A DNA stretch of 64,000 bases. Source: Adineta vaga. Its lineage: Eukaryota > Rotifera. Location of the stretch: assembly GCA_021613535.1 (NCBI GenBank), contig CP075492.1, forward strand, positions 6,076,001 to 6,140,000, given 5' to 3'. Below, in pieces: positions 10,906 through 23,599 of the stretch. The position numbers were made by a program, and so were the translations under genes. Under the pieces are notes generated by a model. That model did not search any database, had not been told where the DNA came from, and saw only the letters and a program-made list of their open reading frames with translations. Within the stretch, counting starts at the first letter, position 1; each line of letters begins with the position of its first letter.

Positions 10906-11949
10906 TTAAACGGCTACACCATGTTTACCGGCTAATGTTTCGACTAATGTACCTTCTTCATTCAATTGCTTTAATATATCTAATCCACCAATGAATTGTC
11001 CATTGACATAGACTTGTGGATATGTTTGCCAGGATGAATATTCTTTAAGTTTTTGTCGAACATTCTCATCTTGAAATATATCAAATGTTTTATAATCTTT
11101 AATATTTGCTTGATCTAAAAGAAGTAATAATTCTTTTGTAAAACCACATTTTGGTGTTTCAGGTGAACCTTTAATAAAAAGCATTAATGGTGCTTGATTA
11201 ATTAAACTTTCTAAATATTTTTTCATATCTTTTTCTTTTTCATGACTTTTTTGTTGTTTTAATTTCAAATCAAATTCACCATTTTCAATCATTTGTTTCA
11301 TTATATCTAAACCACCAATTAATTCTCCATCGACATATAATTGAGGATATGTATTCCAATTCGAATATTTCTTTAATTCTTCACGAATAATTTGATCCGA
11401 AAGAACATCGAAATAATTATATTTCAATTGATGTTCATCAAGAATATGACATGCTTGACGACTAAAACCACATTGTGGTTCAGTTGGTGTACCTTTCATA
11501 AATAGAATGATTGGTGATGAAGATAATAATTCTTTGATTCTTTTTTCAACATTAACATCAGTTTCGACTTTCATTTCAGTTTTTACAGATGTAATATTAC
11601 TTTTATTCATATGATATTTAATCTTTTTTAATAAATCACTTTGATTGAAACCATCGACACGATCGATAAGTTTTGTTTCATAATAGAAGAGAATCGTTGG
11701 CACAGCATTGACATTTTGTAAGGTAAGAAAATCTGTAAAATGATCGGCATTTAAACGACAAATCGAGATTTGTTGTTGAAATTCACTATCACGACTGACA
11801 GCTAAGAGAGCTTCATTAACTGTTTTACATACAGGAATTTGTTCTAATTCCACATGAACAAGTAATAATTTCTTGGCAATAGTTGATGATTGAATAAATT
11901 CGTCAAAGTCTTTTTGAGAATTGATTTGATTAACTTCAGTAGTTGACAT
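10906..11949 (-). CDS. GLRX3: Glutaredoxin-3 (PICOT), monothiol multidomain
   Basis: Intronless, 347 aa. An N-terminal thioredoxin-like domain (about 1-115, one Cys at 41 in place of a CxxC pair) is followed by two monothiol glutaredoxin domains (about 135-235 and 245-345). The active-site motifs are CGFS at 160-163 and CGFT at 268-271; each domain also carries the WNTYPQ/WQTYPQ and GGLD motifs that bind glutathione. Family members bridge [2Fe-2S] clusters between dimers and deliver iron-sulphur to cytosolic and nuclear targets. The second site having Thr instead of Ser is unusual. TTTTCTAG lies just upstream of the ATG (minus strand, near 11957), as for a leader or 5'UTR splice. Confidence 0.93.
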   Translation of the reverse strand: MSTTEVNQINSQKDFDEFIQSSTIAKKLLLVHVELEQIPVCKTVNEALLAVSRDSEFQQQISICRLNADHFTDFLTLQNVNAVPTILFYYETKLIDRVDGFNQSDLLKKIKYHMNKSNITSVKTEMKVETDVNVEKRIKELLSSSPIILFMKGTPTEPQCGFSRQACHILDEHQLKYNYFDVLSDQIIREELKKYSNWNTYPQLYVDGELIGGLDIMKQMIENGEFDLKLKQQKSHEKEKDMKKYLESLINQAPLMLFIKGSPETPKCGFTKELLLLLDQANIKDYKTFDIFQDENVRQKLKEYSSWQTYPQVYVNGQFIGGLDILKQLNEEGTLVETLAGKHGVAV

Positions 11950-12054
11950 AATTAATCTAGAAAATTTTAGAAATATAATCTTAGATTTTGTTTTCCGTAC
12001 AAAAACAACAAAAAGAAAATGATAAACAAAAACAATCGTTTTTTTTCTTTATTT

Positions 12055-13803
12055 TTAATAACGACGAGTTTTTCTTGATGGTGAAGAATTATGTGAACGT
12101 TTTCTAGAATAGAATTTAATCAAGAAAATGAGTTTGATGAAAAAGAGAAAAATTCCAACCGAGATTGACGTTTACGAAGACGCTTTTTTGCATCTTGTGA
12201 AATCGTTTTAATATGCATAAAATTACAAAAACCACTTCTATTACACTAGAATAAATCATTATACAATTGAACATATATCAAATCTAATCGTGTGATCTAG
12301 TTCAAATACTTACGGAGCCTGTTTCATATTGTCGACAACTGGCTTCTTTAAAATCCGTTACTGGACTAAAATTATCGGAGAATTCTAGTTCAAAATGAAC
12401 TTCAGTAGAATATTTACCTTAATTCAGCATAGATAGGTTTACGATCAAACCAACGATTATTCAATTCTTTAACAGCACGTTCAGCATCTTCTTCCGATCG
12501 AAACTAAATAAAAGTTTTTTGTAATCTTTATAATTTAGAATGATATTTCTTACTTTAATATAAATATTTCCTACTAAATGTTCGCCCAAATTGTCACACA
12601 CAGTCATTGCATCAATTTCTCCATACTAAATCAGTGATAGATAAATTGTATTGAACAAATAAAGAATGAGAACAAATTCAATAGAGATAATAAGAAGAAA
12701 AAGAATAAATAATTACTAATAGTTTTCCTAAAAATACCTATAAACACAGAGAAATTGTTTTTTAATGTTTAGTAAAGTACCTTTTCTGTTATGTTAGAAA
12801 AGAAATGTAAAGTTCTTCCTCCTATGAAAATGGGATGAGAAAAAGATTTTTTTTAATAAGTTTTGTACGTCATGCCGTGAAGATGTTAATGTCGTTGATG
12901 TCTGTTTTTCACATAGTAAGCCTGCAATAATGGATAGAACCTTAACCAGATAGAAATGAAAGAATTATTCAAAAACTAAGAATTCGTCTTTCGAAAGCAA
13001 TGAAAACGAAAATCTTCCCATAAATATCTCTACAGCACCTATATTTGACTTACCTTTTCTTCAACTTCTGTATAAACTTCTTCGAAAAATTCACTAAAAT
13101 ATAAACGATCAATGAATACAAACTCGTTGCAAACTTTCAATCGTACTCTGAATACTTTCAATGAAACTTAATTCTGTCTGAATGATTCTTCTTTTCCCCT
13201 CTAATTTATTCTCCCTCGAGTGATACTCATGGAACTGTACTGACAAGAGACTTCAACATTTTATGCCATATATATATATATCAACATGATTCTCAAAAAA
13301 ACCTTCCTTGTTCAATCGAAAGATATTTATATATTTACTCAAAATGTTTTTGTACTTCTTCATCAGTATGAAAAGATACTGGTTGTTGATCAACTAGAAG
13401 AAAATAGTTTAGAAAAATATCACTCAATTGTGTATATAATCGTACAAATAGTATTCGATTTATTCTGTTGTATAGCAGCATTATTTGGATTCAGATAGAG
13501 ATTTCGTAGAAGAACTGTCTATATAGATAAAAAAGAAATGATTTCAAATTTCTTTCCAATAATTATCTATCTCACTTGACTGAAGGTAGGCTTGTTATGG
13601 ACACGACAACATCTAGAAATCGATCGATGAATATAATGTAGAAGAGATATAAGAAAGCATTTACTTTTCTCCATGACGACAAGCTCCAATTTTGAAATAG
13701 AACGAACAGTTGACTCTGAATAGAAGATCAGCAATTGATTCATCAGATTGAGCACTTACTTATCTTGTTCAGTTCCAAAAATCGATGCAAGATGTTCAGC
13801 CAT
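12055..13803 (-). CDS. U2AF1: U2 snRNP auxiliary factor small subunit (U2AF35)
   Basis: Eleven exons (minus): 13803-13760, 13715-13665, 13612-13576, 13518-13446, 13393-13339, 13093-13054, 12625-12554, 12503-12418, 12365-12314, 12245-12160 and 12103-12055; 214 aa with all phases closing. The start MAEHLASIFGTEQDK is nearly the human start. Order: CCCH zinc finger 1 (CSFYFKIGACRHGEKCCRVH), the U2AF-homology RRM (VCDNLGEHLVGN, NNRWFDRKPI, AELSPVTDF), zinc finger 2 (CRQYETGSCNRSGFCNFMH), and a short basic tail. The glycine/RS extension of vertebrate copies is mostly absent. The protein pairs with U2AF2 and reads the 3' splice-site AG. Intron 6 (12626-13053) is much longer than the others. The residue equal to human Ser34 is Cys. 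Confidence 0.95.
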
Positions 13804-14600
13804 TACAGATTAGATTCTTTCGTTATCGATCGTTGAGAACGAAAGGAAAGAAGTATATATATATATATATATATTGATCGAAAACGATATTCTTACGAAG
13901 GTAAACGAATACCTTCCCATATACTCTGTTCATTGAAGTGTGACAGATTATAATTATAGTTGTTCAGATTAAATTTTGGGCAGTAAGAACAATTTCATCA
14001 AAGTATAGATTGTAGCGACAAATGCAGAAAACTTCATTTGAAAAGTATTTTAAGATTTTACAATTACTACAACGTCATTTCGAATAGTCGAGTCGCTTTC
14101 TCAAACATATCTTTAATAATAAGACCCAAGCAAAGGAAAGAAATACGCCAATCATATAAAGTCAACGAAATGTCGAAATGAATACCAATGACATCTAGTT
14201 ATTAAATATCATATTTAATCATCAAATTGTACTTATGTACGAGTATGAATAGAATAACTATATGCAATATCGTTTAGTCGATTGTCTTCGATTAAAATCC
14301 TATCCTATAGTAAACTTCCGACGAATATATTTTTTTTATAGAATTGAAATCTTTCTGAAATTAAATACGATTCAATTTGATTTATGATAACAGTTTGACT
14401 GTCTATTGTTCATAATATATAAAACCTCTGCACACATAATAATATACATAGAATGAAAAGCAACATGAAAATACACTAGACTAAAATATCTACCGTTCAC
14501 ACAAAATAAGAAAAGCAGAATTCAAACAAATAAAAAAAAGCTTTCAATCATATTCTGGTTTCATAATGCACATGAATATCGACGACTAGTGATCAATTCT
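13804..14600. other. Intergenic between U2AF1 and RALGPS
   Basis: No gene is visible. It holds an (AT)n run at about 13853-13875, close to the U2AF1 start codon. The rest is AT-rich with no open frame worth calling; it should include the U2AF1 promoter and the RALGPS 3'UTR. Confidence 0.4.
13853..13875. repeat. (AT)n microsatellite
   Basis: Pure TA dinucleotide run about 50 nt upstream of the U2AF1 start codon. Confidence 0.9.
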
Positions 14601-17600
14601 CTAATCTAAAGCAATTAAATTTTCCGTTAATCGACCAGTATTTTGTTTATAAGTTGATGCTTCTTTCAAATGTTGATACCATATATTTGCGACAGCTGCA
14701 TTCTCAAATTTCAACTTATACATCGATCCTATACGAAATTTTCAACAATAAAACAATAAGATGAATTTACAAAATTTTTACCTCGATTTAAATCACTCAG
14801 TTGAATTTCATTGCGATTTTTCGTTTGACTTAAAACAATTAGACAATCTGTAATCGATTGACATTTAGTTGGATTTTGTTGATAATATAATCGATCTGTT
14901 TCTGTTAATGTTATATTTACATTTGATTGCGGATGAACGATCTGATCATTATCGATTAGTGATGTTGCTCGATGTAAACGCATATGAAATGTAAGTAAAA
15001 AAGATTTTTGCTTGTGAAAAAATAGTAAATGTTCGCATATGGCAAGCCAATATTTTTTCCATTTAGTTATATTTGGTTTCTTATAATTTTTAAGCAGACA
15101 TTTTCGTTCGACTAAACCTTCAAAATTGTAATTTGATGTTATTAACAGATCATTATGAGGATGTAATGGTTCTTTCATTGATAATGATGATAATGACAAG
15201 GATACACCTTGAATTAAATGATGTTTTGTACTTGTTTTAATTAATTCTTTTGCTTTCCGAATCATTTCTTCATATGAATCATTTGATTCACTACCTAAAA
15301 TAGTTCCAAGTAATGTTGATTCAATGTCATTGATTGAATAATATTAATAAGGTATCAAAGGTCAATGAAATAGAATAACACTATATCGTTAGTGTAACCT
15401 CGCTTTCAGATCAATAAAAAAAGAAGAAGAAGAGAAAGTTATATTACTACTACTACTTCATATCGAGTGGGTCAAGTGGTAATAGAATAATTTAATCAAA
15501 TTCGTATGCTTATTTAAATGTTTGTGTTTATATAAAAGTAAAGAAAAAGAGATTTGAATGAAACATTGATATATGACGTTCTAATCAAGGACAAATCAAA
15601 GTTCTCTGAGCTATCGATGATCTATTGTGAATTACTATAACATATATATATATATATATATATACTGGATCTACGAGAGAAGATTTCATTTGGAAACTTA
15701 CTGGAATGTGTTTCTTCTGTCATTAGATCTGGTAGTAGACTATCGTCTAAGAGACTTTTCTTTTCACGTGTTCGACAAGGTAATGTTGCCGATTTCGTTG
15801 ACGAAGAAGAACAATGTGAACTAGCAAAATGAAGATAGACAATATTCATTTTTGAAGTGATTTACAAAGATCTTACTGATTGAAATCACTCAATGTACGT
15901 CTATGTGAACAAGTGGAGTGATTATTTCCATGTGAGATTTTGAATGAAGCTGATTTTTCTAAATTTTTTGTTGTTTTTTCACAGTATGAATCTATTTGAT
16001 CATCTGGTTCGATTCTTAATGATTGATCGTAATTTTGAGCTTCGACAAATGTTTGTAATTCTTCCATATATCTTACAGTTACAAGATAATTTTGAACGCA
16101 TTCAATTGATTTCAGAAAACCTATGTAAAAAACACACAAGCGTTTTCTCTTACAATCTAATATCGTTAAACGAACCATAGCTTGACTGTTGAAATTCGGA
16201 AATGACTCTACAGATATTATTCAATGCATTTTTCCGTTGACTTGTTTCAAGTCCACCACGATGCGGATGAAGGGTATCAATATGAATGATATCGGTGAGA
16301 TAAATACCTTGAATTATGTCAAATGGATGATTGGAAAAGTCATATGTTATAGATCTAAATGTTCTTACCAAGATAAGGAATACACGGTAGTTTTGCTTGA
16401 GTTAAATGTTGTCTTAAACGTTTCCAATTTTCATTCGATGACACAAGATCTTTTAAACTAGTAAATGTTGAACGATCACGTTTGCTTAGACCCTTAGAAG
16501 AAAAAAACGATCGAATCGATTTTCAAATTTGAACAGATATTAAAATTTTTATTCAATTACCGCCCATGTTTTCTGTAATCGATATATTGGTGCAGTCTGT
16601 AAAGCCATAACAACTGCCATACATGCATTGATATTATTTAATTCAAATAATTTCTATAAATAGAAAGATTTTCTTTTTAATTGGAAAATTGTCATCGTTT
16701 TTTTTTGTTTTCGATCCTACTTTAGCAATACGAACGAAATGAGATAAGATTTCAATACGATTTTTAAGAATATCAGCACGTAGTAATTCACCTTGAGTCC
16801 AAAAATTAACCTTTGTTTTTTCAAGAAAGAAAAGAGAATAATAAAGAATATTATTTCAAAGATAAACTACTTGATTAAATCGACGAGTGAATTGTACAAT
16901 ATGAAATGCTTTTTCTAATTTCGATTTCGAACTCCAACTACAGCTAGTTAATTCCTAGAAATAGAAGAAATACATTTTTGTTTGTCTCGGATATTTCCAA
17001 GATGTAAACATCATCATACATCTGGTGTGATAGATTTGAATACTGGAAGATCCATTAGTGTGATTTGAGACTAGGAAAGAAACAAAAGAGAAAATTGTTT
17101 TATTTACATGTGTTCAATCAATTAATCAATGAATGCTCGAACCCTAATGAGATAACAATCAAAGAGAAATCATTTTTCCTATCTTTTTTTCTCCAATACA
17201 TCTCGTTTTAGTTTACTTGTTATCAATCGTCCATATACATGTATTGTCTATATATAGCAAACTTATCTTTCAAACATAAATACACATGACATATAGTGTT
17301 AGTGTTGAACGAGAAAGATAACATAAGACAGTAGAGGGATTATGTATATTCTAAAGTTTGCTCAATCAATCGTCTATCAATAACACAAGAAAGCTTTTTA
17401 CGTGTTATGTTTATCGTTTACTTTCGAAATGATAAGTGACTTACAGCAAAATCTTCTGGATCAACTTTGAGCACATCGAATAATGCCGTATCATAAACAG
17501 CATATTGTAATGATCCGTTAATAATAATATCATCAGAATGAAAGGAAAAATCATTGAGCAAGAGACTATTGTTATTATTATTATTATTACTATTGAAATT

Positions 17601-17651
17601 GTCATTTTCTTCGGTAAGAATCGAATGTGCCATGTTACTTAGATTGAGCAT
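14601..17651 (-). CDS. RALGPS: Ral guanine nucleotide exchange factor with PH domain (RALGPS)
   Basis: Eleven exons (minus): 17651-17445, 17070-17020, 16954-16871, 16810-16721, 16653-16561, 16492-16369, 16307-16176, 16120-15877, 15820-15702, 15294-14782 and 14728-14601; 594 aa with consistent phases. The CDC25/RasGEF domain runs from about residue 55 to 315 ([50 protein letters not shown]). A linker contains KSATLP and [10 protein letters not shown], which match vertebrate RALGPS1/2. A C-terminal PH domain starts near [11 protein letters not shown] and ends after [10 protein letters not shown]. It activates Ral GTPases, with the PH domain targeting membranes. Exon 7 uses the weak donor GTTCGT (16175), chosen because it gives exact length agreement with the family; the downstream GTAAGA breaks the frame. 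TTTTAG precedes the ATG. Confidence 0.93.
15641..15664. repeat. (AT)n microsatellite in RALGPS intron 9
   Basis: A TA dinucleotide run of about 12 units inside the 407-nt intron between coding exons 9 and 10. Confidence 0.9.
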
Positions 17652-19932
17652 TCTAACCTAAAAGTAAAGAAAAATGAATTTCAAGAAACAAAAATAAAAG
17701 TTCACGAAGAAGAATGTTGAAATCATTTGATTATAATTAATCTCGCCTCTGGTATAGGTCATCGAGATGTGCATATATTGAACTTACTCTAGGTGATCTG
17801 TTCTACTATTTCTCTTCTAGTAATAGTTGTAACTGCTCTGCAATTATTTCTCTTTCGTTTCTTTCTTTCTCGTTTTCTTCTTCTCTTTCCTCTTTCTCTT
17901 CTTCTGCTTCTTCTTCTTCTTCTTCGTTTCTATTCACAAGTCTGTACAGACGTTGTTGATGAACATACTATAGACTTCTGTTATGTTGACCCCCTCCAAA
18001 CGTTTTGCTTTCTTTTACTATAGATCGATTCTATAATTCTCAAATTTCAAGACGACAACAAAGTGAAAGAAACATTAATGATCAAATTACATATAACGAA
18101 AGACAGAGCGAGAAAAAGAAAGTGTATATATTTCTTATTGGTATAATTAGAAAGAAAAAAAAATTTTCATACTTTCTTTTTGATAAAATCAAGCAAATGA
18201 AAAAGAAGAAGTTAGTATATCTGTCTATCTCTTACTTCATTTGTCTTATACCGTTCTTGGATAAGTAAATCTACTGTTATATTAATAATAACAAGGGGAA
18301 AAGGAGAAAGAGAAAGCGCGCGCGAAAAAGAGAGAGAAAAGTAAAGTATCATCAAACAACATCGATCAAGGTATTCACCTCTATAATCACATACATATTT
18401 CATAGAATGTCAAGGTTGGTCTCTTGTCTATGTCGATAATATGAATAGAGTATATGAACTCGAAAATTGATCTATTGTGTAGGACATGCTACACACGTGG
18501 ATGCACATTCATATACATCTGGATATATTTTAAACGGACCGACGAACAGGCGAGAACAACTAAAGATAATGGGATGTTGTCTAAGACTAATTGCTCAATG
18601 AGTGAAGAACAGAGACGTAGACACAACATATGTATTAACGAGTTGCTTTTGCATTCAATCAAGGATATTTGTACAAAATAATGGCTTACTCAAAATGTAA
18701 AAATGTGAATTATGTCAATGGTATATAGATAAATAATCATGTATATACATTGTGAAGGAAAAAAAAGGAACAATAAAATATTTTTATTCAGTAAATTCAC
18801 ATTGTATTCACATCTGTTCTTTATACATTCATTTTCTTCCCCCTTTCTTCTTCTTCTTCTTCTTCTTTACGACTAGTACCGCTACTAAACGAATGAGAAC
18901 AAGCAGCTGCTTTCAAGTGTCTCGCACTTCTTTTTCTGATGTTAAACGTACGCATAAAGGCGATTATATCAGGTCAAATGAAGACGAAAAGCCGACGTTG
19001 AACAAGGTAAATGACGATGATGTCATAAGAAAAAGTGCGATGACCAACAGGCACAGAGATTTATTTTTATTTACTTGAGGTTCAACGGCCAGTCGTCTAA
19101 TCAATCTCTGTCTCTTTATCCTCATACACACATACAGACACACATACAGTTTGATTAAGAGAGATGAAATACAAAAATATTTATACGAATTCTTTCATCT
19201 TATGAAATGCAACAACAAAATACAACAAAATAAAGAAAAGAAATTTAAATGTATGCACGTGCAGAGTACAAAGTACAATATGATGTTTCTCTTATTCTTT
19301 TCTCTTATCGGACAATAAATTTTCAATGAAATGGTGCTTATTAATTCAATGATTTCAATTATCATGAGGTTGAAATCTATAAGTAGCATGAACAATTTTT
19401 TCAAACAATGAACCGTGCATAGCGCTCTATCATCAAATTACGAGTTATAATCAATGATAGCGACCATCTGTTTTCTCTCTCTCTCTCTCTCTTTGTACAA
19501 AGAGATGATCTATGAAGATATCAAGCATATTTGATTTTCATCTCAAAGAACAATATTTTCGTGTGATATACATTGATTTTCAAATTGAGATAATATTTCA
19601 ATAGAGGGAGCTAGTTCACAAGATATTTTTATAAAATAAAAAGAAAAAAAGACAAAAGAAAAAGAAAATAATGAGTATTATTTTTAACAAAGATTATTTT
19701 TTTATTTTTCATAAAAATTTTTGAATCAACTCATTGATGCATTTGTTGTTAAAGTACACATCTGACATTCTTTGTTCTCCTCTAAATTGTTCAACAAGAA
19801 TGGCTGCTACTCACAAGAGGAAAAAAATAGAACATCTTATTTTTCTTTGTGTTAATGTCATTTTGTTCCAGATTTGTTTCTTTTTTTTTTCTACAAAGTC
19901 ACATACATTAATTCTTTGACGTGTCTGTGACC
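17652..19932. promoter_or_regulatory. Divergent promoter region RALGPS / GW182
   Basis: This 2.3 kb separates the minus-strand RALGPS start and the plus-strand GW182 start, so it should carry both promoters. I see pyrimidine-rich simple sequence (TCT runs near 17860-17930 and 18845-18868, CT run 19473-19493, purine runs near 18300) but no supported coding region. The short open frames on both strands in this stretch follow the simple sequence. Confidence 0.4.
19473..19493. repeat. (CT)n microsatellite
   Basis: A pure CT dinucleotide run of about ten units, about 440 nt upstream of the GW182 start codon. Confidence 0.85.
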
Positions 19933-22900
19933 ATGATCAACGAGAGCCATCCATCTCCGACTGGCTCTTCGTCTTCCTCCTTGTTTGGTAAGACAATTGT
20001 TTTTTTCTGCTATTTTTCATTAATAGCGCTTACAAACAAATAGAACATATTGTTTATCTTCTATTTGCACATTGCTTGCTTCATTTTTTGTTCAGCACAT
20101 GATCTTCTCCTTCTTCTTTATCTAAAATTAGGTAGTGGAGGTGGTGCTGGTGTTAATGAACCTTTGACTCAATCCTCTCCAGCTAAGCCAACATGGGCAC
20201 AAATTCTCAATTCGAATCCAAATGCCCCGTCCAATACACAAGCAGCAGCAGCAACTGTATCAGGAACAACTTCAAATAATACTAATTCTAATGCGATAGC
20301 AGGTGGAAATAATTCTCCATCATCATCTTCACCTTCTTCTCAACATTCAACAACAGCAAAACCGATTTCACCATCAGCAAGTGGTGCATCGAATACATCA
20401 GGTACACGACAAGGTTTTATGCCGAATTTTTATGATCAACAACAATCTCAAATGAATTGGTCCTTAAATTTTAATCAGTCATCATCATGGATGATCAATG
20501 ATGATGAATCCCAAAGACAACCAAACAATTCTTCACAACAAAATGCTGAGAATACACAAAGTGGTGGTGATGGTACGCAGATTTTCTATTTTGCTTTATT
20601 AGGCTTCTCATTTGATAAAATTTAATTAATTCTATTTTCTAATGGAGAATTATAAAATCGTTTTTTATTATTTAGGTTTTGATCGAGTTGAATCTTCGAG
20701 TCCAACATCGGATTGGAATAAGCCGGTGGCATCAAATAATTCAAATGCTAATGGTTGGTCAAATTTTCAGCAGCAACAACAACAACAACAACAGCAGCAA
20801 CAAACACCGAATAATCCGTCCAGATCAAATCCAAATAGCAATCAATGGCCTGAAATGAACAATTTCTACGGAGCTAATACAACAACTAATTCATTTAATT
20901 TATCGCAACAGAATACCGACAATAATAGGTATAAGAAAGAATAAACAATTGCTCATTTAAAACATTGCCTTTCATCATATTTTATATGTGAAACGATGAG
21001 TCTTGTATTACTGGTATGTTAGCGATATACTTGCTCATCATCTTTTGACTTTGAGTGATGCTGTTTGAAGATTAACATACTTGTAGCATCAGTTCTTAGT
21101 ATCTCAAATACAGATATCGGAATGAGAAAAATCATTATAAGATGCTTCATGTTATTCAAGTGTAGACGCAATTACGTTGCGAGAAGAAAGAGCTATAAAA
21201 ATATCCGTGTACATTCTCTTGTTTTCTGTTTCTTAGTTCATCGACAACATGGCAAGATCCTTCATCGTCGAACACTGCTGATCCGCTGGCATTGACAAGT
21301 AATAATAATAGTTCAAAGCATAAATCTGCATCCATTGCTGCTTCACTTACAGGTGCGTTGAAATCTGCCATTGCACTTAGCGGTACTGGTAATGGTGAAC
21401 TTTTGGGTGGAAATGGTGATACAATGATAACTTATGTTCCACAACCGAAACTTGTTGAACAATTAGGTTGGGATGAACCTGATATAAATGTTTTGAAACG
21501 TGCTAATTTTGATGATGGTACATCAATTTGGGGTGATCCAATGGAATCAATGTCTGTACCAGTTAAAAAATGGACGAATGGAACTAAAGCTGCATTAACT
21601 AATTCAACAAATACTATTCAACAACAACAACAGCAACAACAACAAGCACCTCAAATTGTTCAAAAACCAGTTACAACGACAATAACTCCATCAACAACAT
21701 CTTCTCAAATGGTGCTTAATGATGAAAATTGGCCAAAACAACAATCACCAACAATGGTACAACAACCGATATCACAATGGAATGAATCAGCAGCAGCATC
21801 ATCAAATATTGATCAATCGAATGCTCCTCAGGCACAAAATTATCGTCCACAGCAAAATAATTGGAATCCTCATGGATCTGACGATTGGTTTCGTGAAGGT
21901 GTTGTTGATACAAGTGATTGGGGCTTACAAGGCCCACCTCAAAAAGCACCATTTGATCCATATAAAGATCAAATTGATACTAGTAATTGGGCAGTACAAT
22001 CAGCAGGTGGTATGCCAGGACCACTACCAATGCCAGTACGAAATCGTTACCCGAATGAATTTGATTTCAATGAAAATCCCCATGGTGTCCGAATGTCTGC
22101 ATTTGAAAATCAATCACTCGCTGATTCTTATCGTCAAAATTCCGATATGAAAAACCCCTTGGAAAACTTTCCTGGAATGATGCAATCAGCCCATCATCCG
22201 TTTCCTCCACGGCCAGGACCACATTATGCTTCTCAACAAGGAAATATTCTTCGACCAATTAATTCTAATGCGGCTTCATCAACACCATCCGGTGCTATGA
22301 TTAGTCAAAGTAGTCATTTATCTCCGAAATTACCTACATCATCACCTGTACCAAATCAAGTTCCATATGTTCCAGGAGGTGGAAAACCAAATTCGATTCC
22401 AAATCAGCCATCTCAACCACCAACATCGTCTCAATCAGCAGGAAATGGAAACAATAATGGTACTGTACATGCTCAAATTATGCAACAATTTCGTCTTGCT
22501 GTACAAGCCGGTTTAATTAGTCAAGATTTGCTCAATACTAAATTACCATCAAATATGTTACAAGTTAGAAAATTTTAACTGATGATTCTTTTTTTTTTTG
22601 TAGAAGTATGGTTTTTTTTTCTTTATAGCTTCTTCAAAGATTATTTGAATTGCAACAAAAATTTCAACAATTAACCAGTCAATTAACTGAATTAAGTAAA
22701 AATAAAACACGCTTTCCAATGCCACTTTTACAAAGTGAATATGATCGTTTAACTAAATTATTAACACAGAAAAAACAAGAAATGTTAATGGTACAAAAAG
22801 AAATTCAAGATGCACATGCAAAACTAAAACAACAATCAATGAATCAAACGCCAACACCGACACAAATGATGTCAAATGGACCACTTAGTCAAAATACAGA

Positions 22901-23599
22901 TCAATCACGTTTAACTCAATGGACAAAACAATCAACTATTGGTGGACCACGTTCATCTATGTTTCCACCACCACCACCAGGCTTAGGTCAAAAAGATTGG
23001 CAAACAGATAACAATGATCCGAATGAAAATTGGGATAATAGTCAAGCACATGAATCAAACAATACGAATCAAGTTGGCAATGTTGATCCTCATGGACATA
23101 GTAATCAAGTATCATCATCAGCATTTTCTGATCCATTTTCAAATCTTGTTGATGATATTGATGGACCACCACCGTTCGTTCCAGGTCAATTATGGAATTG
23201 GAAATCATCATTACCAAATATTGAAGATGATCCACATGTTACACCAAGTTCATTAACAATTGGTCCAAAAGGATCACCATCACCAATGGGTAATCTCAAT
23301 GTTGGTGCAGGTGAAAGGTAAAAATAAAAAGATAATTCATATACCAAAATATCATATATGTTTTATTTAGTGCTTTTTCAAATCCTCATTCTATGCATCA
23401 ATATCCTCGTCAATTACAATCAAATCGTTCTCAATGGCAGCAAGGATCCATGCATGATCAACAAGGTTTTCAACCACCCATGAATGATTGGGGTAAACAA
23501 CAACAACAGCAACAACAACAATATCGAGGTCCACCGAAAGCACCACCATCTCATCCTTCAGCTTATGGCGGTCCTGGTGGCTATCGACCATATCCTTAA
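19933..23599 (+). CDS. TNRC6: GW182 / TNRC6 family miRNA silencing protein
   Basis: Six exons: 19933-19987, 20132-20572, 20676-20928, 21237-22563, 22629-23317 and 23371-23599; 997 aa with all phases closing. The N-terminal two-thirds is low complexity with scattered GW/WG-type tryptophans (PTWAQIL, SNGWSNF-like, SIWGDP, QLGWDEP, DTSDWG) that in this family bind Argonaute. Polyglutamine tracts are coded near 20768-20801 and 21619-21650. A helical segment (about 660-760: QQFRLAVQAGLIS, LLQRLFELQQKFQQL) matches the TNRC6 middle region. A PAM2-like motif (about 875-905: LWNWKSSLP, DDPHVTPSSL) should bind PABP. The protein ends soon after, without the RRM seen in vertebrate and fly homologs. A long 3'UTR leads to AATAAA at 24570-24575. 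Confidence 0.88.

Noticed and set aside
16150-16176. Using the strong GTAAGA donor for RALGPS exon 7
   Set aside because: It leaves the wrong phase for exon 8; the weak GTTCGT donor at 16175 gives correct phase and exact length agreement with vertebrate RALGPS.
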